Origin: Polytrichum commune
Lineage: Eukaryota; Streptophyta; Polytrichopsida; Polytrichales; Polytrichaceae
NCBI GenBank assembly: GCA_950295325.1
Contig: OX485808.1
Coordinates: 22,276,527 to 22,340,526 of the forward strand
Direction: 5' to 3'
Length of the DNA stretch: 64,000 bases
Every line of letters begins with the position of its first letter. Within the stretch, counting starts at the first letter, position 1. Of the stretch, positions 46,236-59,067 are shown piece after piece. The translations under genes were made by a program, and so were the position numbers. The notes under the pieces are model-generated. The model was not told the origin of the DNA, did no database searches, and worked only from the letters and a program-made list of their open reading frames with translations.

Positions 46236-49200
46236 ATGGTACCAATCCCTTCACCAAAAACAATATTGAGCAGCATGGGGAACAATGTGGACACATTTTT
46301 GGCAGCAGCAATGGGAGTGGAGCCATTGGTTGATCATGATCGAAGAAACAGAATTGTGGTTCGGTCCCCACGGGGGACGCCCCGCCTGCTTGTGGTCCCA
46401 CTCCTGATCTTACCCTCTTGTATGGTTCTTCTGTTTGTGGTGCTGCTGTGTCGCAGTTTCCTGGAGGATTTGTCAGAGCCATTGTTGGAGCACATTGCAC
46501 AGGAGAGGTCATTGTGCTCTCGAGGCCAGAGCAGACAATGGTGTTGTGGACACCGTGGTGCCCGCACTCTCGCCCCCGAAAACACCATGGCCTCCTTCCT
46601 CACTTCTCTGCAGGTGTTGTCCACATTCTTAGAGCAGATACTTTCAAACAATGTTTTTCTACATGCTTCAATTGTAATCTTGGTCTACCATACTATTCAA
46701 AAACTTGTTTCTTGAGATAGTAGTTCTGATGATGCTGTCACAGTTTTGAAGACATTTGTAACCCAAAGCAGCTTGGAAAGAAGGGTCACTGCGTCTTAGA
46801 AGTTGTTGTCCACATTCTTAGTATTTCTTAACCCACATAATTGTTTTTTACATTCTTGTATTGTAATCCAGTGCTTGCCCCTGAATACACCATGGCCTTA
46901 TTCCTCACCCCTCTGCAGGTGGTGTTCACATTTCTCATCCGACAGAATCTTTTCTACACAAATTTTGTAACATTCTTCAATTGTAATCTTGGTCTACTGA
47001 ACATCATTATACTATCCGAAAACTTGTTTCTTGAGATAGTTGTGACAATGTTGTCACAGTTTTGAAGACGTTGTAACAACAGCAGCTTGAAAGGGTCACT
47101 GTGTCTTAACCCACGAAACTGTGTACATTGTTTAATTGTAATTTGGGTCTATTGAACGTCATACTATCGAATGACTTGTTTCTTGAGATAGTAGTGATGG
47201 AATTGTCACAGTTTTGAAGAGTTTTGTAGCAACAGAAGCTTAAAAAAGCAGCTCCTCACTGGTTTTGTGTCACTGGTTTTTAAAAAAGGTGTGCGTTGGT
47301 GCAAATCGCATTAAACTCATTGCATCAGATCACAATAAAACTTGTTTGCTGAGATATTTCCAATGGAATCGTCACAGTTCTGAAGACGTTTGTCATGACA
47401 GCAGCTTGAAAAGAACTTTCTCATCGGTTCTGTGTCACTGAGGGTTTAGATTGGTGCAAATTGCAACAAATTACACTAATCTTAGACTTCAAGTTTGTTG
47501 AGATAGTTGTGATGAAATCACAGTTTAACAAAATTGTAACAACAGCAGCTTGAAAAGAAGTTCCTCATTGGTTTTGTGTCACTGAAGGGTTAGGTCGGTG
47601 CAAATTGCATTGAGATGGATGTGCACCGGACGAGCACTGGTGAGCTTGCAGTCATTCACTCAGGCCATTACCGCACCAAAATCTTGCCTGCCAATAATCG
47701 CAAGGATATTGCAGCCAACCGCATTGAGGATACACCATGGGTCACCCTGCAAAGCTTAGATGCAGGAGAATGGTTCTCCAAGAAATTCCTCAATGAGCGA
47801 ATCCCATCCTTCAACAGCGTGCTGGAGACGTTTTGGGATGTTGATGTCCGCCTCATTGTTGAACTGAAAGCAGAAGAATGCCCTCCCAATTCCAAGTCTC
47901 GTCAGGTATACCGTACCTTACAACACTCAAATGTTTCATTTAGAGCAAAGTACTCCTGTTGTACAGATATGATCTAAAGTAAGAAGGCCGTAAATGAACA
48001 CTTTTAGCTCTGCACCCAATTCTCATAATTAGTGCGAAATGATGAACTGATCCAATTTATGCCCTCATCTTATTCATTGTCAAAGTGAAAATTCTTGTGC
48101 CTATTATTTAGTCATATAGGTCCTCTCAATTATGTTGACTATTGAGCCTTGAATGTATAGCATATTCTGAGCACGTAGTATAATCTCTTTTAGACACATG
48201 ATGTCTTTTTGATGTCCGTTTTTGGATCTACACTTAACCACATATCACTTAAAATTTAGGTGTCCAGATTATTGCTATGTTGGATTAACACCGGTCTACC
48301 TTAGAACAAAGAACTCCTGTTGTACAAAAATTGTATACACCCTTGTTGTGATGCACTTTAGAGTGCACTTCCCCTTATTTTGCTAGCCAAAATGCCTCCT
48401 TAACTTCATTTTTCGCTTGTTTGGAGTTGATCCACTCACATTCTCGAATATCAGCCACTTCATGAACTGAATCCCTCTGGTTGAAATTCCTCCTGCCTTT
48501 GTCTTAAAATTGTCTGAAACTCAAGTATGCAACTCAATGTTTCATTTTGGACATAGAACTCCCATTGTAAAGAAGCACTCTTCATCCCAGTTGTGATGCA
48601 TTTCACAGTGCGTATAACTCTATTTTGCTACTTCAAAATGCATTTGTAGCCCAATTGTTGATGATCCTTTAAACAAACCCAAACTCAAATATTGGCCTCT
48701 TGATGAACTGAACTGAACTGAACTGAACTGAATCCCTTTGTTTTTTACCAGTGTCAAACACAATCGAAGTGGGAGGAGCTCTATGCTCAAAGTGTGGAGG
48801 AGGCATTGATCAAAGTGCAACATGAACGAGGAGGTGGGCTGCCACGATTCTCAATGATTTTCACCTCATTCAACCACAGTCTTGTGAACCAGCTTGTGGT
48901 CATGCTCGAGCGTCTATCTTCCAGTCATCCTCGTACAAGCAAACTTATATCAGGTCCGTACTTGACAAAATCTTCAGGCACTTTATTAACATTTTTTCGG
49001 AGAGGAACTAATTGGACACTTAAAGCTCTGCACCCACATCTCCTAGGATATTAAACACTAGATTAGCACTAAATTAGCAGTTTCCTCATAATTTTCAGAA
49101 CTCATGAGAATATCTTTTGGATTATTAATGTGAAGATTCTCTTTCTTAAATGATCACATAGTTCCCCCTAATTATGTTGACTCTTGAACCTAGAATAGTT

Positions 49201-49670
49201 AACAAATTTTGAACACCTAGTCCAATCTCTTATAACCATATGATGTCTTTTTCATCTCTGATCTTAGACGCACACCTGACCACACACCACTCAAATATAG
49301 GTGTTCGATTAAGATAATTAGCCCCATTTACCTTATCCTTAACCTCTCAAACTCACCTTTTATCCAACTCACCCGGAGTTTGATCTTGAGACCCACATGG
49401 ATAATAATAATAAATTTGGTTGCAGGGTTGGGCTACATCTTGGATCCACATCTGAATTACACGCGCCGCAACTTCCAGCACCAGGTCACGTGGTTGGCAC
49501 CCCATGTCTCCAAAACTGCCGAAGTCCAAAAATTGTGGCAAGGCTCCTGGTGCTTGTCTTCATGGGTCACTGACTCACAGCTTGATCTTGAAGAGCAATT
49601 TCAACTCGGTGCTCAAGCTGTGACAACAAACTTACCAGCACTGTGTCCATCCATCAAGATGGATACTTAA
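46236..49670 (+). CDS. Glycerophosphodiester phosphodiesterase (GDPD), membrane-anchored
   Basis: GDPDs hydrolyse glycerophosphodiesters to glycerol-3-phosphate and an alcohol. Four exons join in phase: 46236-46613, 47594-47905, 48752-48953, 49426-49670, giving 378 residues. A hydrophobic segment at residues 50-72 suggests an N-terminal membrane anchor. The catalytic signature is present: HRG (106-108) and PENT (114-117), EMD (Glu133, Asp135), then His148 in VIHS, where most relatives have HD. Glu216 in VELK fits the metal site. SLDAGEWFSKKFLNERIPSF, FTSFNHSLV and GAQAVTTNLP match later barrel strands. The first exon could start at 46236 or at 46278 (MGNNVDTF); sequence before the HRG motif is poorly conserved and least certain. 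All introns hold repeats, and a decayed copy of exon 1's end lies in intron 1. Confidence 0.88.
46700..47593 (+). repeat. Tandem repeats and decoy exon edges in GDPD intron 1
   Basis: A unit of about 150 bp recurs five times, marked by 'tttcttgagatagt' and 'cacagttttgaagac' (about 46708, 47029, 47180, 47350, 47500). At 46874-46918 a copy of the exon 1 end encodes LAPEYTMALFLTPLQ followed by a GT, matching LAPENTMASFLTSLQ. Copies of the exon 2 start (TTGGTGCAAATTGCA) lie at about 47296 and 47451, ahead of the real one at 47594. The intron thus arose, at least in part, by repeated duplication of exon edges. Confidence 0.8.
47940..48300. repeat. Dispersed repeat copy in GDPD intron 2
   Basis: About 48060-48265 matches the dispersed repeat of 7195, 7575, 49095, 56225 and 58205: 'aattatgttgactattga', 'atctcttttagacacatg', 'gatgtctttttgatgtc' and 'ccacatatcact'. 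The adjoining sequence ('ttagctctgcaccca', 47997) recurs in intron 3 (49021). Confidence 0.7.
49090..49325. repeat. Dispersed repeat copy in GDPD intron 3
   Basis: Same family as in intron 2: 'aattatgttgactcttgaacctagaa', broken here into AATTATGTTGACT and TTGAACCTAGAA, then 'ccaatctctta', 'atgatgtctttttcat' and 'accactcaaatataggtgt'. Together with the shared 'aaagctctgcaccca' upstream, it suggests that introns 2 and 3 share ancestry. Confidence 0.7.
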
Positions 49671-50359
49671 AACTTAAGAACAACAGAAGTAAACGAAGCA
49701 CTCAACTCTTGCTTTACACCGATTTACCGTTTATACTTCTGGTTTCTTGTGCATACGCTTTCTGTTGATGACTGAAGTAGTAAACTCACCGGTGCCAACG
49801 CAGTTGCTGCGAAGCCCTTGTAGCTATAAACAAAAGTGAGTCATTTTCATGTGTATTTATTTTCCTAGCGGCTTGTTCTGGCTTCCTAGTCAAGTTCCTT
49901 TGTCATCTCTTCTTCCACATGTTAAAAAACATCAACAGCAATCAGACTCAATAAACGGAAACAGAATTTGTTCCATTTTGAAGTTTCTGGGTGCTTACTC
50001 CAGGATGGGTTTTTGGGTTTAGGGTTTAAGCTGCCTATGTCTAAACCTTGTGTACCTTCTTCTTTTTGATATTGGAGTTGCATTATCAACTGGAGTTTCT
50101 AGCAGGTTGCTCCACTTTGAATTTGTCAATACTTGAATTTGTTAATAATTGGTGGGTTGTTGACATAACCGTGACCTATGAAATTGTATTGGCAGCTCTA
50201 GGAAAGTACACTCAAGATACTGAGTTTCACAACCGTGTATATGAAAACTGCAGAAGTATGACACCTGAAAGCTCCCACAAATGTGGATTGTTCTGTAAAT
50301 GATATCTTACAAGAAATATCTTCATTGTATGCTTATCAACTGCTAATGCAAGTGCTACC

Positions 50360-50980
50360 TCGTGATTTCTAAAGAATTTGTATTTTGTTGTTGAATACAT
50401 TTGTCTGAAGCACACACTTGAGTTGGCTTGAGAAAATTACAAGTACAATCGTCAAAGTCCTGGGGAGAAGCAATATTTCAAAGTGAGAATGGTGATAAAT
50501 TCACAGGTGGTTACGCCAATGCTGATCCCAATTAATGTTTGAAAAACTTGTATTGCATTCTCAAACCTGTTAATCTGAAGCACATAACAGGGTTGGCTCG
50601 AGAAAAGTACAAGTAGAATCATTGAAGTTCTGGGGAGAAACAATAATTTATAAAGGTCTATTGACTTTTTCAATAGTTGTTGCTGGACAGAGCCATCGGT
50701 GACATTATCATTATCATTATTGCTATCATCATCATGTTAAGAGAGCTTGAAATATATTGGCAGTTCTAAGGAAGTATATGCACCATAAACCCTAAAACCC
50801 TGAGAAAAGTTCAGAAGTATGGTACCTCTTGATTTCCTTAGAATTTGTATTGCGATGTTGAACCTGCTCATCTGAAGCATGTCCTTGGGTTGGCTTGAGG
50901 ATTTCACAAGCACAAGATCAATGACGTTCTGGGAGAAACAATGATTGAAAAGTTAGAATTCCAGGTGGGATACCTGAAAA
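50360..50980. repeat. Three diverged tandem copies downstream of GDPD
   Basis: Copies at about 50365-50500, 50535-50660 and 50835-50965 share 'aatttgtattg', 'ctgaagca', 'gggttggct.gag', 'acaag.a.aat' and 'gttctggg.agaa.caat'. They are non-coding and continue the pattern of local tandem duplication seen throughout the GDPD locus. Confidence 0.6.
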
Positions 50981-50989
50981 GATGAACAA

Positions 50990-51624
50990 TTAAGGGAACT
51001 GGTAGTAGCTGGTACAATCTGTGGAAAGGACACACACACCAAGTTTGAGCTTACCACGAGATTGGACGTCACAAAATTTATAGTTCACAAGTTATGCAGC
51101 CAATCATCAAGTGGGCCTCGGGGAGGTATCTTTCGTCTGGGTTTCTGGGAAGGTGTTTTATACTCCATGGGAACTCAACTGAACTCACATCAAGTCACGC
51201 ATGTAAGGAAAATACATACAGCAACCAGTTGTAGTCACAGTTGCGTTTTCCACCTGACGTTTTACAGAGGTAGAATGATTGTTGAGAAGACTGGATGCAT
51301 TCGACCTTCCCAACGATGTCGCCCTTTTTATCGAAATTAGGATATTCAGAATTTATTATGCTCAAAACAACCTTAAATAGATTCAAATCGAAACAAGAAG
51401 AGAAACCTCTTGGTCGGTTTTGTGGTTTCCATACGTTTTTCATGTTGTTGAATCTACCGGAAGTTGAAACATTATCATATCGTAATTGTGATAACGATGG
51501 CATAACTTGTTGAAAAAACATACTAGTGGAGTTGGAGACATGAAGAGAAGTGGACTATCTATGGTTGGGTCACGCATTTGGTGCAAGTTAGTTATCGGTA
51601 GAGAGGTTGGGCAATTGGCAATGT
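50990..51624. other. Intergenic DNA without a recognisable gene
   Basis: Only short frames on both strands; nothing recognised. Confidence 0.5.
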
Positions 51625-51641
51625 GATATGCGGTGAATATG

Positions 51642-51842
51642 GTCCGAGATGACCTTAAACTACCGGATGATGGTGGAGAGATACCCAAATCTCAAGGAAG
51701 AGGTTGGCGGTTCGAATCCCGGCTGTGAAATCTCCTCTCTACTTGACGGAAAACTGGCCAGGTGGTCAACTACCTCCTGTGCTTTGGCGTTGGCCTGTCG
51801 GCCTTCTGTCTCAAAAAAAAGAAAAAAGAAAAAAGAAAAAAA
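51642..51842 (+). mobile_element. tRNA-derived SINE with target-site duplication
   Basis: It has a perfect pol III B box GGTTCGAATCC (51709-51719), an A-box-like TACCCAAATCTCAAGG upstream (about 51682), a non-tRNA body with 'ggtggtcaactacctcctg', and an A-rich tail (AAAAAAAAG and AAAAAAG runs, 51813-51842). Both sides carry a 17-bp direct repeat, GATATGCGGTGAATATG (51625-51641) and GATATGCAGTGAATATG (51843-51859), differing at one base. The tRNA of origin is unclear. The near-identical duplications mean the insertion is fairly recent. Confidence 0.9.
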
Positions 51843-51859
51843 GATATGCAGTGAATATG

Positions 51860-54859
51860 CTTCCCGAGGTAAGAATTGTGTTGTGCCTACTTTTGGGAGA
51901 GCAAGTGGGGAACACTTTGTAATTGTGACGAAAACACTTTTGGTGTGTTGAGTATAATTACGTATGTTTTGAAGAAGTTTAGAATTATTTCATGATATTA
52001 GATTGCCAATGATTTAGTGTTTGGCATATCCCATGTGAATATCAAAGTGACAAGTGTATTTGGAGATTGAGGAGCATCAATTGTTATGGGATCGGTGGTC
52101 ACAAGAGTGGCCCCAGGTGTGCACTTTGGCTAACATATTCAAAGACATACAAAATAAATTGCATGACAAAGCCAATGATAGTATTTTCGAACCAACGAGG
52201 AAAGGGGAAGGTGGAAACACAATATAAGAAGTCAAATCGTTGTGACCCATTGGATATCTTTTGCCATCAAGTATATATCTAGCAACGTGTTCCATTTTGA
52301 AAATTGCATTTTGAATTGAGATGTTCTAGAATTCAGGCTGGTCCACATTTCATTGAAGAAAATGTCGTTCTAAAGAACGATCATGTTGGTCATGATTCTC
52401 TCACACCAATATTCTCCACATGATTGGGGGGCTCGATTTGACATAAATTAAGCTTCATGATTCCACGAATGTAAACATTTGCAGCAAGGTACATTAAGTG
52501 GATATGTACTTATATATATAATTGTGATGTAAGCTTGGTTATAATGTTTTTTGGGGAAATTGATGGCATGGCGCATGTTTCATATTTCAAATTTGTTACA
52601 CGTATTAGCTTTTCACTTTCATTGCCTTGGAAGCACTAAGCTACATGCATTACTCACATGATGAAACTTGGTGCCATGTAATAGAATGAACATTCGAAAC
52701 ATCAATGTGGATCACAAACATGAATAATCGCATATTGACCATTTGTTGTTTGTGGGTTTCCTTATGTTGTAATATAAGGTAAAAAATAGTTTTTGGCAAA
52801 TGCTAGCAGGAAGGAGATTTGGAATGGAGTCAAGAGCAAGCAAACATTTCTTTACGCTATATAAGGAATGGACAACAATCACATATTTGATACAATTTCT
52901 TGTAATATGTCTAAGGTAAATAAACATATTGTGGACACCTTGGCAATATGGGTATTTAAGGTGAACCAATTTACTTGTCAAATTCTCTTTGCATTCACCT
53001 TTCACGATTAGTTTTTGTAGTCAAATTGGATCACATCTCACATTTTGGAATCCGATGCTCTATATTCTTAATACCTCAAGTCATAGGTGTCCACAACGGG
53101 AAACATTTCATTTTATATTGGACTATCTTATGTGAAAATTCCTATTTTGGCATCCCAAGTTCAAGGTACAATATGGAACGTTTGCATGACCCTCATAATA
53201 GTTGAATTGTTTTGCCCCATCAATAATAAATCTCCAAGTGTTGAAGTTATGTTGTATCAAATAAGAAAACACGCAAAACATATGACAATCACACACTTCG
53301 ATGTTGAGCATAAATAGATACTTGACAAAACTTAAAAATGTAATTCTCCCAAACCCAATTAAAAAGTTGCTTCACATTTTAATATATTTTTATTTATAAA
53401 ACAATAGTGTCAACCCTCTCATAATGCAAATCACGTGAAAGTTGATGACCGACACATGATGACCACAAACACACAAACACATGGACACACAGAGTGATTG
53501 ACAACACACAGAAAGCCCAATGGAGAACCTCTAATAAAAGAAGATGTGTCAATGAATAACGACACAATGGCTTGGACGTGGGCATCGACATGGACATAAC
53601 CCCATGATGAACAGACCGTTCTCCATGTCGGCGTTCACACACCGACATTCCTTTGTTGTTTCTCGCTCACCCTCTCACCCGTTTACGTAGTGTTTGAATT
53701 AAGTGGGCCAACTAAACCTCCTATTAACATAACATAGATGTTGGTCAACTCTCGGGGACTTTCTTATTAGCCAAACCAATGGACTCTCACAAAACCTAAA
53801 CATGTCCATATAATGTCATCCATGCACCCACCACTCATCCATCCATCCATCCATCCATCCATTTACTCTATAAATGTGCCCCGGTCGTCATCTAGAAGGC
53901 CGGCAATTGCGCAACTGTCCTCCATTCCATGCAATTCCAAGAGAGGTGGGCCTCCTTTTGACTCAGCAATTTGAGTCCAAAATCTGCCTTTCGTGGTGGG
54001 CCTTTGTAAAATGGGGGATGGGGGACTAGGTCCCCCTACAAACTAGTCTTTAGCTTTAACTTAGTTTAAGTAGCCTTTGTGGCTTCCTTGAGCCTTCCTC
54101 GTACATTCCTTGTCACCCTTACACACCGTACTACTAGGGCCTAAGGCTTAGACGTGCGGCCTATGAATTAAGGGCTTGAGATTGCCGTGTGCATGTAAAT
54201 ATGTGCATGGTCAATAGTGAACACAATTGGGAGAGGACCCATGTATCTAGTTGAGAATTCAACAAACATGTACTTTTGATAACTATACCTAAATTGAGGG
54301 AGGTCCAGTTTTCAATATGAGGTTGCATATGATTCGTCGTAGATTTGCTAATGCAGCACAAGTTTTGTTTTGTGAATCTTATCGGTAGAAGTTGGAGAAC
54401 ATGAAGAAATAAAACCAAATAACAACCACGTACCTTAAACCCTAAACCCTAAACCCATATATATATATCACACATCGAATCTATCGTTTGAACATTTATA
54501 TGTTTGTTTTATTCTATTCATCGTATTGATGATTGGAATTGTCCAAAAGTTATGCATAAATCCAAATATACTTTAATCCTAGTTCACAACTACACTTGCC
54601 AGTGAGTGAAATTGACTCTAACTCAAAAAGTTGGAACCAGATGTCAACATAATAACCATGTTATTCCGAAGGTCACAACATCAAGCTTGCTTCAAAGTGT
54701 CATGAAGAGGGTGCTAAAACCTATAATATTTTACTATAAGTTCGTAGTGATTTTGAGGGTCTCCACGGTCTTAATGTCCAACTCATGTGCTCATTTTGGA
54801 ACATCAACCAACGCAACTTTGAATGCGCATAAATTCTACATTTAGAAGTCAAATAAGGC

Positions 54860-54924
<65 letters not shown>

Positions 54925-55653
54925 ATTGGAACTCCCTTTCAATTGCTACCAAGGAAATACAATAATTATATTGATATCATAGTAGTAGATTCATTCATCT
55001 CTTCAAGTGACGGTTCTTGCACCTTCTACATCATCGGTCTTTAGTGTATCCCCTTTACCTTGGTGAGATTGATATCAAGAAGCAACATTGTTTGTTGTAT
55101 TTAGTGTCACTTATCGACAAACATCACATAAGGCTGTGATTCTTTGCCTTGAATGCAAGTATTTACCAAGCAAGGTCTTTCATGTTTCGTGATGTCCCTT
55201 CTATCAATACATACTTTGTTTGCAACATATCAAGGTGAGTTCACATTAGGGTTGAAGACCAAAGAAACTCCCAAATCTAGCAATCGCATCATTTGAGAGC
55301 AAAATTGTGGATCCACGTGGAGTTTACACAAGGGTTTGGGCCCAACGTATGGAAAGACACGAAGTGGCATTAATGTGGCATCACTTTACCTCCAAATATC
55401 AACAATCCCCACTCAAGAAAACATTTCCCCAAGATTGAAAGGATCGATCTTCAGGTAAAAATTTACATATAACTCTTCAGTGATCACTATTGGTACATAA
55501 TCTATTACTAGGTAGCCTTGACTCTTTCTTTCAATGAAATCATCAAGTTGATAATTCTTATAAAGGCCACTGCACTCTATTACTCCGAGGAATTAGCTTT
55601 TTGACACCATCTTGATGTACTTCTACATGGTCCCATAAGCCTTGTGATGGCTG
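51860..55653. other. Intergenic DNA with microsatellites
   Basis: No gene recognised. It contains (CATC)n at 53828-53860, a short telomere-type run (CTTAAACCCTAAACCCTAAA at 54434) and a (TA)n(GA)n run at 54859-54921. The longest frames lack any recognisable motif. Confidence 0.55.
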
Positions 55654-55736
55654 GGGCGAACCAACCCGTACATTGGCTCCTTGGAGACAAGGGTTTAGGC
55701 ATCCAACAAGGAACGAGTGTATGGGTTGGTTCGCCC
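55654..55736. repeat. 83-bp fold-back element
   Basis: GGGCGAACCAACCCGTACA (55654-55672) and TGTATGGGTTGGTTCGCCC (55718-55736) pair with one mismatch, and pairing continues weakly inward (CTCCTTGG / ACAAGGAAC). No direct repeats flank it. Likely a small fold-back MITE or a structured RNA; nothing decides between them. Confidence 0.6.
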
Positions 55737-58204
55737 AAATCCCCTATGACTTCCTCAACTTCACAGTCACTTACATTTCATTGGTTCACTTTAAAACATC
55801 AATAGGATTATGACACAACATTGTTCATAGCACTATTTATCATACAAAGAAATTCTAGGTCATCCCCATTCATATTGAGATTGAAGTGGGGACATTAAGC
55901 TTGTTCAAATAAGTGTCACTTGATGCAAGCATATGGAGGAGCTAGGTCTTGGACCCAACCCCCAATTGAAAAATGTTATATGTTATAGTGTACCATAGCA
56001 TCCCGTTTGTCTCAAATAGTAAGCTATCCTAATACCATACATAGGCTTAGTGAAGACATCTCTATGTTGTGGACCACAAACAATGGGTTAAGCTAACCTT
56101 AGGTAGATGGGTCTAAGATGATTACTTTTGCTGACAAGCCCAATTCTCCGAGGATGGAACATGCAATGAATATAAGATGATTAGCATATTCAAATAGAGG
56201 TCATAGCCGATTTCCCCATGATATATGGAGCTCATATGAATATCTTATTCGTTATCAAGGTCGAGTTAGGTTTTCGCTACCACTTAAACTAACCCAAGGA
56301 AGAAAAAATCCCATGGTACAAGGTCTCATGGAAGGTTGAGCTAGTGTTTATAAGGATTAATGTCACCTTGAATTAAGGTTTCTAATAATCTATGTTTTTT
56401 ACTCCTTCGCTCCTTCTTGATAAAGCTTAATTCACACTCTTATGGTTCCTTGGTGCTTCTTTAGTCACGTGTGGTTTTGTCACATGTGTGTGTGGACTCC
56501 AATCATTATAATTCCATCCTCTTTGTCAATTGTGAAGCTCAAAAGCTTGGCAAATAATCAATGACTCATAGTCAGGACAATGTCTTATGAGTAACCGCGT
56601 AGTCTTTAATTATCATGAATTATGCTTGTGATAATCTCAAAGTTAAATTCTCTTAATCAACTTACAACCATCATGCAAGTTTTCGCAACTGTAATCACCA
56701 CCTCGTCTTTGGTGGACTTAGCAACTTGTCTCGGGAATCACCCACATATGCTAACACATCATCAAGATAGGCTATATCTTCATTATGTGATTCAGGTTGT
56801 CTTGTGTGCTCAATTAGACGTCAGTGGATACAAAGTTACTCCAATGGGGTAAGTTTTTCTTTCTACCACGGTAATGTCCTTGGTAGACTATAGCCTGCTC
56901 AAAGTAACTTCATGCGTCATCATCTCTGCATGTAGACTCATTACATGCTTTGACAAGGTGCAATAGACCTACTAGGCTATGTTCTAGCCATATTCTTACC
57001 CTTTAGTAATGTCTTTCATTCGCTTGGCTATCTCTTAGCCTAAGGCTTGGCTGTGACCTTTCAACTCTCGAATCTTATATGTGCCCATCCAAGGCTTCAT
57101 CTTATTTTTCTCGCCCTCACTGGGCTAATGGGTTTCCCTCTCCCGGTGGGAGTTAACTTCTTCTCAACCTTCCACTATTCATGTAAATTTTCAGTCTTTA
57201 ACAAGCCATTGTCCTTGAGCTTACTAATTCTTCATCTTAAGTTTCTCAACTAACTTCCTTTGGTTTTCAATGGCTATCGCCCTTCTCAATAATTAGGGTT
57301 CACCTTCCCTCACATGCCAGATGATCATGCTCACTTGCTTCTTGCCAAAAATATTGTCTTCCTTTCTTTATCCTTCTTGCCTCTCAAGATCTTATAATCA
57401 CCCCGCCTCTCATGCTATTGAGAATATTTCCTCGATCAATTTTAAACATAGGCTCTCTTAGCCTTTTACATTCTTGCTTCATCCTCAATACATCAATGCC
57501 CTCCATGCCATTGATTTCATGATAACTTTCTTAATCACAGCTTCTATGCTATTCAATCTCAACTGGCATTCCATCTTCAACACTCCCACTCAATCTTTGT
57601 CTTTCTTTCTTTGATTATTGCTTTAGATTAACTAAGTTACACGCAAATTTGCTTTTGGCAACCTTTTATTACTTTTGCTAATAGCTACATGCATTCACTC
57701 ATATGACTCGATGCTCGTAGCCTCCTCTCCTGCATATTCCACAACGTTACTTACTTCAAATTATATAGTTCAACCAACAACATTTTACACACAAAGACAA
57801 TTGCAGAGAAGACGTATTCATGCACTCTCATGTCAGAGTTGACAAGAAAATTAAGAGTATGAATCACTCAACTCAATCAACCTACATATATCCTCAAGAC
57901 TCACTTGGGATCAATCCTATCAACCATATTACCAACCTCAATCGTTGAGATTCAAGGTTTGAAAAGTTTAATGCTTTGCTATGTTGAGACTATCCATGAT
58001 ACTACATATGCAAATAACATGTTTCTTCCTTGGTGGACCTTCTCCTTATTGTCAAGAGGAAGGAGAGGGTGGTTACATATAATGACCAACTTATCACGAC
58101 AACAACCTTTTGATCTTACTATAGATGAAAGTCTAATTACCAAACACTAGATGAAAGCCACCAAAATTTTAAAATTGTCCCATTTGGCCAGGCTATGACC
58201 AAAA
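55737..58204. other. Intergenic DNA, possibly decayed retroelement, antisense
   Basis: The minus strand of 56600-57050 reads protein-like in patches but with frequent stops, so a decayed retroelement is possible; no motif can be named. A fragment of the dispersed repeat lies at 56225-56275 ('gaatatcttattcgttatcaa'). Confidence 0.35.
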
Positions 58205-58450
58205 AAATGGTCTACACAAGGTGAAGATTCTTGTGCTCACTAAATGATCGTACACCCCCCCCCCCCCATCCTAACAACAAAAAAAACAAAAAATAATGTT
58301 GACCATTGAACCTAGAATGGTTATCATGTTTTGTACATCTCGCTCCAATCTCTTTTAAACATGTTTTCTTTTTGGTATCCATTCCTGAAAGCACACCAAA
58401 CCACATACCACTCAAATACAGGTGTATGATTAAGATAAGTAACCGAATTA
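58205..58450. repeat. Dispersed repeat, another copy
   Basis: It matches the family at 7195, 48060 and 49095: 'gtgaagattcttgtgctca', a C-run in place of 'ggtcccctc', 'gttgaccattgaacctagaatggtta', here as GTTGACCATTGAACC plus TAGAATGGTTA, 'caatctcttttaaac' and 'accactcaaata.aggtgt'. It is the fullest copy in the window. Confidence 0.7.
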
Positions 58451-59067
58451 GACATGTCTACCTTACTACGAGTTAACCTAACCTAGTACCTTCACTTGCT
58501 TTATGATTCCAAGCCCTCCTTTAAGTAATTTATAGTGCAAGTTCTCAAGTGTGTCCAAGTAAGAGCACGACATTAGGCCCCATAATAACGGCCACATGGA
58601 ATGGCATATGTGAATGCATGGCGGAGGTCCACATGGCGAACCCCGCCATGAAGAATTGGGCTTTTGGGAATATGCGTAAGTAGTTGCCTTGGGCTAAGGA
58701 TCCAACTTGGGCACAACTTCTCCAACTTTCTTCTTCTAGAGGCAAGCTTTAAGTTAATATCCCCCGAAAACAAAACAAAAAGAGAAGTCCGGGCCCTTAT
58801 TGGTAACACCAGTAAGCGAATAACACCCGCATACCCTATATAGGTACAAATGCATGATATTTGCGTGGGGAAAAGTAAAGGGCCGCTTTACACAAGGACC
58901 AAGAGCCGTGACCACCAAAATCTAAGAGCCCTTGAAAACCGCCCAAAGGCCGTACTGACGAAAATAGAAATCCGAATTTGCACGTGATGGGCCCCCTCGA
59001 GCTTTGTGTTACGTGAAAGTGGACCATGTTGAGGGGCCGCAACATAGGTTATAGACAAGTTGAATTA

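Noticed and set aside
46091-46651. Antisense frames across GDPD exon 1 and a second plus frame in the same stretch
   Set aside because: The plus frame with HRG and PENT is the GDPD exon. The others are overlapping-frame shadows in a GC-richer region.
51642-51720. A true tRNA gene at the perfect B box
   Set aside because: No acceptor stem pairing or complete cloverleaf could be drawn, and the A-rich tail with flanking duplications identifies a SINE.
54434-54456. Plant telomere-type repeats (also at 33901)
   Set aside because: Only two to three units each, so these are short interstitial runs or telo-box-like motifs, not a chromosome end.
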